This document shows positions 13,876 through 19,477 of a DNA stretch of 30,761 bases, piece after piece (position 1 is the first letter of the stretch; every line of letters starts with the position of its first letter). A program made the translations under genes and the position numbers. This DNA comes from a virus. The notes under the pieces were generated by a model. It was given only the letters and a program-made list of their open reading frames with translations. It was not told the origin of the DNA and made no database searches. The stretch is taken from the IMG/VR virus record IMGVR_UViG_3300028767_000073, positions 1-30,761 of that record; one strand, written 5' to 3'.

Positions 13876-14030
13876 TTGGCTTCTTGCTTTACAGGGGGGG
13901 GGTCTTCTTCTTGAATACTTGCAAGAATAATTTGCACGGCAGAAAGATTTTGTATTCCTCCAGATTTTAAGGCTATATCACAAAGGCCTTGGAGAGCATC
14001 CCTTGCTTCTTTGTCTACAATAAATTTCAT
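13872..14030 (-). CDS. Small hypothetical protein (52 aa), last gene of the late operon
   Basis: Read from the sequence on the minus strand, with AAGGAG seven bases before the ATG. The product starts MKFIVDKEARDALQGLCDIA, a helical small protein, and ends EEDPPPVKQEAN. The PPP is coded by a run of nine C (G on the plus strand, 13894-13902), a likely site of length errors that would change the last residues. Converges with the plus-strand operon by a four-base overlap. Confidence 0.6.
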   Translation of the reverse strand: MKFIVDKEARDALQGLCDIALKSGGIQNLSAVQIILASIQEEDPPPVKQEAN

Positions 14031-14042
14031 AGTATCTCCTTA

Positions 14043-15017
14043 TTAGTATACAACTTTAACCGCTTCACCTGTTCTATAAAATGCTCCAGCATTAAGCCCT
14101 GCCGCAATTGCAGTAGCATTATTTGTGTATTCTGCAAGTCCAACAACTTGGAGTGCTGCTGTTGGTGCAGTTGTTCCAATTCCTACTCTGCCATTATTAT
14201 TGATATGCATAGCAGAAATGAATGTTTGAGTAGCACCAGCAGACACGGATGGGGCAACTTGAAATTCAATTTGTCCTGTACCTTGTAATATTGAACTTGC
14301 AGCACCAGTACCTATTGCTTTACTTGTTCCATTATAATATGTATTGTTTGCCCAAGCTGTCTGACCATATCCTGTTCCAGACCAGCCAGTACCATTATGA
14401 CTTCCCAATATAGTACCACAACCAAGTAGATCTATTACTCTATAATTACTATCCCATGTTCCACAAGAGGAATCACCTAATGTTAATGAACAAGTAGGAC
14501 TCGTCGTCCCAACACCTACCGTGCCAGTAAATATACCAGTCATAGCACGCAAATTTGCAGGTAGTGTTACGTTTCCTGATAAATCAACGCTAGCACTACT
14601 CAAATTAGTTATGGTAGTTATTAGTTGACTACCTGTATGATTTGATCTACTGAAGGCATCACCACCAATTGACTGAGGATCATACACTGATTGCAACATA
14701 TTTCCAATGGAAGCTATCCCAGAATTAACCCAGATAGAATTACTTACCGCCCATATTGTACTAGTTTCTGAATTCCATGCACTCCATCCAGCAGAGGGTG
14801 CTCCATATGCTGCAAGAATTGCAGCCTTATTTACAAATACTCCCTTAAAAGAATCTGTCAAATTCCCCAACTTTATTTTTTCAGCAGATGTGTATGAAGC
14901 TTCAGTAGTATCGAGTATAAGTTTATTGGCATGAGAGTGTGTATTGGAAATCGCTATTGCTAAATTTTGCTTTTGTGCAAACGTCATGCCTTCTTTCGCC
15001 GAAGCCCAGATACTCAT
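14043..15017 (-). CDS. Tail fibre / receptor-binding-like structural protein
   Basis: 324 residues from ATG 15017 (MSIWASAKEGMTFAQKQN); this ATG overlaps the stop of the upstream gene, and GGGGGAG is just ahead. The in-frame TTG at 15029 is a poorer start. The sequence is rich in G, S, T, N and A, with two copies of the fibre motif VG(V/I)GTT(S/A)PT (in GTVGVGTTSPTCSLTL and GRVGIGTTAPTAALQV) common in phage tail fibres and spikes. No S74 intramolecular-chaperone domain follows. Placement after the lysis genes suggests a second, separately encoded adhesin. Confidence 0.65.
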   Translation of the reverse strand: MSIWASAKEGMTFAQKQNLAIAISNTHSHANKLILDTTEASYTSAEKIKLGNLTDSFKGVFVNKAAILAAYGAPSAGWSAWNSETSTIWAVSNSIWVNSGIASIGNMLQSVYDPQSIGGDAFSRSNHTGSQLITTITNLSSASVDLSGNVTLPANLRAMTGIFTGTVGVGTTSPTCSLTLGDSSCGTWDSNYRVIDLLGCGTILGSHNGTGWSGTGYGQTAWANNTYYNGTSKAIGTGAASSILQGTGQIEFQVAPSVSAGATQTFISAMHINNNGRVGIGTTAPTAALQVVGLAEYTNNATAIAAGLNAGAFYRTGEAVKVVY

Positions 15018-15310
15018 TTGCTCCCCCAAATAGACACATTAGTTGATACTGAGGTTATATTTGTTACTTTTATATAACAAACTGCATCACAAATATCTAA
15101 AGATGCAGCACTAACTGATGCATTAGCCCATTCAAGCCAATTATTATTATCATTTGAAGTGTGTATTGTGGCTGTTCCTGATGTCGGAACAATTTCTACA
15201 GTAAATTTACTATAGGGCATTTTAGTGGAATATACTGTAGAGGTTGAAACCCCTACTACAGTATCAGTAATAAGTACATTTTGTTCACTATTAAGGTATT
15301 CTGAGGTCAT
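15014..15310 (-). CDS. Small beta-rich structural protein (98 aa)
   Basis: Starts after AAGGAG at MTSEYLNSEQNVLITDTVVG and ends VSIWGSK. The T/S/V-rich sequence with alternating hydrophobics (KFTVEIVPTSGTATIHTSND) suggests a beta-sandwich such as those of phage virion accessory or tail proteins. Overlaps the start of the fibre-like gene by four bases, so the two are probably coupled. No specific family assigned. Confidence 0.55.
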   Translation of the reverse strand: MTSEYLNSEQNVLITDTVVGVSTSTVYSTKMPYSKFTVEIVPTSGTATIHTSNDNNNWLEWANASVSAASLDICDAVCYIKVTNITSVSTNVSIWGSK

Positions 15311-15320
15311 ATGCTTCTCC

Positions 15321-15746
15321 TTATTTTATTAATGCAACTAAGACAGTAGTTGCTATACTTACTACGCTAACACCCCCCAGACACCACATTATTTTCTCAT
15401 TTCGTTTCTGAGAGGTTAACAATGTTTGATACGATTTGTTCAAGTTCAGTAAGGTCTGTTCGGTCTGACTTTGCTCTGTCTTCTGCTTCTCGAAGGAGTT
15501 TTTCTCTGTCTGAAACTCTAGCTTCTCTTGCTGCAATGAGGTCTTCTCGCTGTTTAAGTTCTCCTGATCTTTCAGCAAGGTAGCTTCGCGTAAGTTCAAC
15601 GATTCGACTAATCTCACCACTATATTCTGTGCTAGTTTGGCTTGGCTGTTTAATTGCTGTAAGACGACCTGTGAGGAATCCTCCTCCGAATAGCAGAGTA
15701 ATGGTAAACAGAGAACCGCCAAGATACATAAGTATTTTTTGCACAC
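15321..15746 (-). CDS. Spanin candidate: signal peptide, coiled coil, C-terminal membrane segment
   Basis: 141 residues from GTG 15746, which shares a base with the holin-candidate stop (TAGTG), implying coupling. Residues 1-18 (MCKKYLCILAVLCLPLLC) form a signal peptide with cysteines at 12 and 18; C18 could be lipidated, though the lipobox is poor. About 90 residues of Glu/Gln/Lys coiled coil follow. The C-terminus is a membrane segment (about residues 119-140) ending in K. This N-terminal outer-membrane anchor, coiled coil and C-terminal inner-membrane anchor is the layout of a unimolecular spanin (as phage T1 gp11), which fuses the inner and outer membranes in the last step of Gram-negative lysis. 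Confidence 0.6.
   Translation of the reverse strand: MCKKYLCILAVLCLPLLCYSEEDSSQVVLQQLNSQAKLAQNIVVRLVESLNLREATLLKDQENLNSEKTSLQQEKLEFQTEKNSFEKQKTEQSQTEQTLLNLNKSYQTLLTSQKRNEKIMWCLGGVSVVSIATTVLVALIK
15397..15729 (-). CDS. Embedded ORF with N-terminal membrane segment and coiled coil (possible second spanin)
   Basis: An open frame lying wholly inside the spanin candidate. From ATG 15729 it encodes 110 residues: MYLGGSLFTITLLFGGGFL (membrane segment), then a long Arg/Glu coiled coil (SYLAERSGELKQREDLIAAR and on) to a stop at 15397. This is the layout of an inner-membrane Rz spanin, and lambda Rz1/Rz are likewise nested. Against it: no ribosome-binding site precedes the ATG, and coiled-coil codons often read as coiled coil in another frame. 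I regard it as possible, not established. Confidence 0.3.
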   Translation of the reverse strand: MYLGGSLFTITLLFGGGFLTGRLTAIKQPSQTSTEYSGEISRIVELTRSYLAERSGELKQREDLIAAREARVSDREKLLREAEDRAKSDRTDLTELEQIVSNIVNLSETK

Positions 15747-16015
15747 TATTTTTCCTCTGTTTTCTTGAACAGGAACTTCTGCATAATGCTTTCATAACCA
15801 AGCTGAGAGACAGCAAGGATACCAAGGAAGTTCCACAGGATAACAGTGCCTCCACCAGCATAGGCAGCCGCAAAAGACAATCCAGCGGAAATAATACCGT
15901 AGATCCATTTATGGGGGGATTTGAGTTTAATGAAGGATTTGATCCATTGGGTGAGTCCGGCGACTATAAGTGCACCGGCTATCCAGAGAGCAACACAAGA
16001 AAATAAGTCGAACAT
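15746..16015 (-). CDS. Holin candidate (89 aa, three membrane segments)
   Basis: Three hydrophobic segments (about residues 5-24, 37-54, 57-73) and a short basic tail (MQKFLFKKTEEK), the size and topology of a class I holin that makes lethal holes in the inner membrane. TGGAGG precedes the ATG, and the promoter at 16038-16065 drives it. It is followed by the coupled spanin candidate. Holins lack catalytic motifs, so the call rests on topology and position. Confidence 0.6.
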   Translation of the reverse strand: MFDLFSCVALWIAGALIVAGLTQWIKSFIKLKSPHKWIYGIISAGLSFAAAYAGGGTVILWNFLGILAVSQLGYESIMQKFLFKKTEEK

Positions 16016-16037
16016 ATAGCCTCCAAGTGTATACTAA

Positions 16038-16065
16038 ACCATACACCTTAGAGACTATTTGTCAA
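16038..16065 (-). promoter_or_regulatory. Late promoter ahead of the holin candidate
   Basis: On the minus strand TTGACA (16065-16060) is followed after 16 bp by TATGGT (16043-16038). Upstream bases GTATGAGGGTTC resemble those before the other late promoters in the window. It sits between the phosphoesterase stop and the holin-candidate start. Confidence 0.6.
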
Positions 16066-16071
16066 GAACCC

Positions 16072-17304
16072 TCATACAAGGGAGGTTATTGTTACCTTGG
16101 TATTAGGTGAAGCACTGCGGACATTATATCTCTCTAACTCGGGTATAATATGATAGCCTTCATATCCATCAGTGTTCTGAAGGTCTATCTTGATGCCATC
16201 ATACCCAAGGTCATCATTGATAATATATATGTTTTGACTAGCTCTACTGGCGCACCCCAAATCATTAGTACTGTAGGAATTACCTCCGCAGAGAGATGCA
16301 GAACGGCTCACTATATCTCCTACTGCTGCACTATGAATATGTCCACAGAGAGCCATGTGTATAGGAATGCCTCGTAGAGTATAGTTCTGGACTATCTTAG
16401 GAAGGGATCTATCGGGGGAATTCTTGAAGAATGTACCGTGAGTCAGTAGAACATTGAAACCGTTAGGGAGTTTTACTACATCGTTTACATGATTATGTAG
16501 TTCTGGAAATGAAACGGGCCTACCAGTGAACAGCATCTTTAGTTGTTCATATATCATATAGTCCCAGTTATTTGATGCAAGTATATCGGATGTGTCAAAA
16601 TCGTTCTCCCCCAACCGAGTCTCATTTCCGACAACACCAGCAAACGCTACGGAGAAGTCTTTAGATAAATCAATAATAGCTTGCTGAATAAGGTATGTGG
16701 TAAGAAGGGCTGCACGCACTTGTGAGGTTGCAGACGCCAGTTTCTCGGATAAGCGGCGGTCACTGTTTATCCAGTCCCCTGTTCCTGCTACAAGAATATG
16801 CGTTATGCCCTGCGCCTTAAATACACACTTAGCCTTATCCACAAACTTTTGCAATCGCTTTGCAAATACTAGGAAATCAAAACTATTACCATTAGACTCG
16901 GTTGGTTCTATGATTTCATTGCAGTGTATGTCGCTCAGCTGAAGAATTCCCCATTTAGGTTTGTCTTCAGGAATTCTAACAATGGGATCTAGTTTGAAAT
17001 CCGCTAGTGGACAAGACTTTAGTAGTGTTGTATACTCTCTATAGACTTCATCAAGAGAATTATAGAGCCTATATGACTCTCGGTTCTCTTTCTTAATGAC
17101 TGTGTTAATATCAGTTAGACGTTGCTTCTGTGCAGAGAGTTTGACCAAGTCGTCAGTAACTTCTTCTTCGGTTTCCTCATAAGAGGCCACCGCAAGGTAT
17201 TCCTTCAGCTTACTCTCTGATATATGAAAGTGCTGACATGCTTCTTTCTTACCATATTTGCTCACATAATCGGCTTTTATAAGGGCATTTTCACGTTTAA
17301 TCAA
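16072..17304 (-). CDS. HTH-containing metallophosphoesterase
   Basis: 410 residues from a TTG start at 17304, placed by AGGAG five bases upstream; the frame is open 19 codons further, but that covers the terminator/promoter element. The N-terminal ~45 residues (ADYVSKYGKKEACQHFHISE) resemble a helix-turn-helix, followed by a helical linker. Calcineurin-type motifs are SDIH (D125, H127), GTGDW (D177), GNE (N227), THGTF (H289) and GHIH (H322, H324), giving a two-metal site. Its substrate (DNA, RNA, nucleotide or protein phosphate) is unknown. Position just before the lysis genes, with its own promoter, is notable. It is distinct from the SbcD-like protein at 11617. Confidence 0.8.
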   Translation of the reverse strand: MIKRENALIKADYVSKYGKKEACQHFHISESKLKEYLAVASYEETEEEVTDDLVKLSAQKQRLTDINTVIKKENRESYRLYNSLDEVYREYTTLLKSCPLADFKLDPIVRIPEDKPKWGILQLSDIHCNEIIEPTESNGNSFDFLVFAKRLQKFVDKAKCVFKAQGITHILVAGTGDWINSDRRLSEKLASATSQVRAALLTTYLIQQAIIDLSKDFSVAFAGVVGNETRLGENDFDTSDILASNNWDYMIYEQLKMLFTGRPVSFPELHNHVNDVVKLPNGFNVLLTHGTFFKNSPDRSLPKIVQNYTLRGIPIHMALCGHIHSAAVGDIVSRSASLCGGNSYSTNDLGCASRASQNIYIINDDLGYDGIKIDLQNTDGYEGYHIIPELERYNVRSASPNTKVTITSLV

Positions 17305-17320
17305 GGTATCTCCTATTGAG

Positions 17321-17361
17321 TAAATAATAAAAAACCTACCATATTTCGGTAGGTTTGTCAA
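17321..17361 (-). promoter_or_regulatory. Combined terminator-promoter element, copy 1
   Basis: On the minus strand TTGACA (17361-17356) and TAGGTT (17338-17333) are 17 bp apart. A perfect 9-bp inverted repeat (AAACCTACC / GGTAGGTTT, 7-base loop, 17332-17356) occupies that interval, followed by TTTTTTATTATTTA. It reads both as an intrinsic terminator for the lipase-like gene and as a promoter for the phosphoesterase. A near-identical copy lies at 18560-18599. Confidence 0.7.
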
Positions 17362-17404
17362 GGGGTCTTATACTACAAATGATTCAATGCTTCTATATAT
17401 ATAT

Positions 17405-17992
17405 TCACATTTTTGCCAATGTCTGCATATATTCCTCAGGAGAATGACCAGATAACCAACGTAAGAGACTGCATCCAATTGGCCTTTTAGCTTTACCAGT
17501 AGTTAAAGTCTCCTTTCCAATATGTCTAAAATACCAACCAGCAAACGGAACATGTTTTACTATATCCCATTTATTATTGATTCTATGAAATTGTGTAAAC
17601 CATTTACCTAATGATTTTGCCGTTTTCCTATCAAAATAACGTGGGGTAGCAAAGGCATAGGAATTTGGCTCCTTACCCATTCTTGCTACATAATTCAGAT
17701 GTGCTGCTGCAGCTAATGCAGAACCTTCTGAATACCCATCTATTTCTGAATAAGAAAGTTTTTCTATATCAGACCTTATAGATAACCAAAGGGCAGCAAA
17801 TCCAGCATGTGCAATAACAGTAATACCATGCTCATCATATGTGACTTTTGCAGCAAAAAGATTAAAGAACCAATCTGACACACCATGAGTGCATTGAAAA
17901 TAAAGAACTCCATCTACAACTTTATACTGTACATTAAGTCCTCCTGTTACCCAGCCTTCACCTGTAACTATCTTATACTTTTCCGCTAACAT
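17405..17992 (-). CDS. Class-3-lipase-like serine hydrolase
   Basis: 195 residues matching the order of alpha/beta-hydrolase class 3 lipases: CTHGVSDWFFNL (34-45, compare FRGT..DW..NL), AHAGF (61-65), nucleophile elbow GYSEG (86-90, S88) followed by SALAAAAHL, FATPRYF (114-120, compare FG.PR), NNKWDIVKHVP (139-149, with D143), and WYFRHIG with H157 as the probable catalytic His. There is no signal peptide, so export would depend on the holin or on virion incorporation. It lies between two peptidoglycan-type enzymes and the lysis genes, and may hydrolyse membrane lipids during lysis. The elbow has Glu where GHSLG has Leu. Confidence 0.7.
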   Translation of the reverse strand: MLAEKYKIVTGEGWVTGGLNVQYKVVDGVLYFQCTHGVSDWFFNLFAAKVTYDEHGITVIAHAGFAALWLSIRSDIEKLSYSEIDGYSEGSALAAAAHLNYVARMGKEPNSYAFATPRYFDRKTAKSLGKWFTQFHRINNKWDIVKHVPFAGWYFRHIGKETLTTGKAKRPIGCSLLRWLSGHSPEEYMQTLAKM

Positions 17993-18009
17993 ACATGCTT
18001 CCTCCTCTA

Positions 18010-18540
18010 TTATATTTCAACTAACTCAGTAGGAACAAGATCCCCTTGTTTTACACCATTGTCGTCAAATAGTTTACCTAGTGCAACTAAATCAGCATCC
18101 TTAATGACAATACATCCAGCAGACCATGCGACGCGAGTATCAACTCCTGCAGGACTGGTTGAATTTAGTTTTTCCCAATCATGAACAAGCCACCGTGCTG
18201 GATCCTTATTTGTAATAGAGTAACCATTAATTTTATCACCAGCTAATGTGATAGCAGAAACAATTTCATGGATCCTTCCATAATGTTGCCTTCCCGGAAC
18301 AAATGCTCGAATATAGAATTTTCCGGGCGCAATGGTACTGGTATACTTTACACCTTCGTCTAATCCTTCAAGATTTGAAACGGTCTGTGCATTAAAAATA
18401 GCAATAGGCAAATTATCTTTTAATACCTGAAATGTATCTAGGGAATTATTAGCATCATTATTGTGCCAATCAGCTTGTACTGATGGATCTCGTTTATAAT
18501 GATGCGATATAGCTTTTCTAACAATTTTAATCTGTAACAT
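18010..18540 (-). CDS. L,D-transpeptidase-like (YkuD-type) protein 1
   Basis: 176 residues from an ATG preceded by AGGAG. The C-terminal part has the YkuD-type catalytic pattern: H120 in WLVHDWEKL and a cysteine motif WSAGCIVI (139-146, C143), about 20 residues apart as in L,D-transpeptidases. The N-terminal half carries beta-strand sequence (FYIRAFVPGRQHYGRIHEI). Such enzymes act on peptidoglycan stem peptides; phage relatives may cut or modify crosslinks. It is preceded by the second terminator-promoter element and followed by the lipase-like gene. Only low similarity to the neighbouring protein at 18606 can be seen outside the GCI motif. Confidence 0.55.
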   Translation of the reverse strand: MLQIKIVRKAISHHYKRDPSVQADWHNNDANNSLDTFQVLKDNLPIAIFNAQTVSNLEGLDEGVKYTSTIAPGKFYIRAFVPGRQHYGRIHEIVSAITLAGDKINGYSITNKDPARWLVHDWEKLNSTSPAGVDTRVAWSAGCIVIKDADLVALGKLFDDNGVKQGDLVPTELVEI

Positions 18541-18559
18541 ATGGTATCTCCTATCGAAT

Positions 18560-18599
18560 AAATAATTAAAAACCTACCATAAATAGGTAGGTTTGTCAA
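18560..18599 (-). promoter_or_regulatory. Combined terminator-promoter element, copy 2
   Basis: Same design as at 17321: minus-strand TTGACA (18599-18594), 17 bp, TAGGTT (18576-18571), with AAACCTACC / GGTAGGTTT (18570-18594) around a 7-base loop and a T-rich tail. It ends the gene at 18606 and starts the one at 18540. Flanking bases (GTATAAG-CCCC upstream, ATAGGAGATACC downstream) are also shared with copy 1. Confidence 0.7.
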
Positions 18600-18605
18600 G
18601 GGGGC

Positions 18606-19070
18606 TTATACAACTTCTATCATAATAACATCGCCTTGTGCTTGATAATTTTTAAGTTGTGTCACAAACCACAATAGATCATCCTTATTTAGTAATTTTA
18701 TACATCCTTGAGTAGAGGTACTTGTAGAAAAATGTAATCCATATCCTTTATCCTTAGTCATATTAGCAGTGGCTTTTTTATAGCATTTATTTTCATCTAG
18801 TTCCCAGATGGGCAAATATTGCCACGCCGAGGTAGGGGTAAAATACGGTGCAAGATAGGGGTCAGTTCTTGTATCTGGTTTACCCACCGACCAAATTCCT
18901 TTCGGGAATTGTCTAGGCTGAATAGGTTTATTATCAGGTATGGAATATACTACTTGATCTGATTTTCTCCACCCGTTTACTTCATTTCGTACTATACATG
19001 CTATAGGGATTTCTCTATCGAACATATGTAGAATACCTTTAGCCAGATCCGCTGTTACAGTTCGCGTCAT
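18606..19070 (-). CDS. L,D-transpeptidase-like (YkuD-type) protein 2
   Basis: 154 residues; the ATG overlaps the upstream stop (ATGA). The layout fits YkuD-type enzymes: FPKGIWSVG (55-63, compare TP.G.f.i), then H113 in GYGLHFSTS and the cysteine motif TQGCIKL (120-126, C123). The enzyme would act on peptidoglycan peptides. With no classical lysozyme or amidase seen in the window, this or the protein at 18010 is the best endolysin candidate. An alternative is a virion-associated wall-modifying enzyme, since the tail-tip gene is just upstream. Confidence 0.6.
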   Translation of the reverse strand: MTRTVTADLAKGILHMFDREIPIACIVRNEVNGWRKSDQVVYSIPDNKPIQPRQFPKGIWSVGKPDTRTDPYLAPYFTPTSAWQYLPIWELDENKCYKKATANMTKDKGYGLHFSTSTSTQGCIKLLNKDDLLWFVTQLKNYQAQGDVIMIEVV

Positions 19071-19465
19071 TTAGTTACCTCCACAGTTTCTACGCAATGT
19101 CTAAGTTCATCTATTCCTCTAAGAATAATGGGACGAGAAAATGCCAAAATGACAACACATATTACTATAAGAACTCCTATTGATACTGTTTTCAGTATTC
19201 TAGCCATAAGTTTATTAATAGCATTATCAAACATATCTGGTATTTCGTTCTTTATAGATTGTATATCATCTTTCATCTCTTTCTTAAAGTCTATGAAATC
19301 TTGTGACATAGTATTCATCCTGTTGCCTAAATTTTGTATCATAGACTCATGCTCAATATCCTTATTAGTTTGTATAATACTAGCTTCTTTAACGTCAAGA
19401 TTTGTCTTACATAATTGAAATTCTAATTTTTTTATCTCGTGGCAATCTTCACATAATTCAGGCAT
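19067..19465 (-). CDS. CxxC / coiled-coil / single membrane segment protein (132 aa)
   Basis: N-terminal CEDCHE (C5, C8) is followed by about 80 residues of coiled coil (HESMIQNLGNRMNTMSQDFI, FKKEMKDDIQSIKNEI), a membrane segment (about 92-110) and a short tail. The coil plus membrane span recalls XhlA-type hemolysin/holin-accessory proteins, but topology is the only support. AGGAG precedes the ATG. Its position between the tail-tip gene and the wall enzymes fits a lysis accessory role. Confidence 0.5.
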   Translation of the reverse strand: MPELCEDCHEIKKLEFQLCKTNLDVKEASIIQTNKDIEHESMIQNLGNRMNTMSQDFIDFKKEMKDDIQSIKNEIPDMFDNAINKLMARILKTVSIGVLIVICVVILAFSRPIILRGIDELRHCVETVEVTK

Positions 19466-19477
19466 ATTCAGGCTCCT

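Noticed and set aside
13989-14288. 100-residue plus-strand frame rich in Cys and Ser opposite the late-operon end
   Set aside because: Antisense to the fibre-like gene and the 52-residue gene; composition is that of reversed Gly/Ala/Asn codons.
15398-15873. Extension of the embedded frame upstream to an ATG at 15873
   Set aside because: The extension overlaps the holin candidate antiphase and gives Cys/Leu-rich sequence without a ribosome-binding site; only the part from 15729 is worth considering.
16072-16100. Hairpin AACC...GGTT after the phosphoesterase as an intrinsic terminator
   Set aside because: The stem is short and bulged and is followed by CTTGACA rather than T residues.
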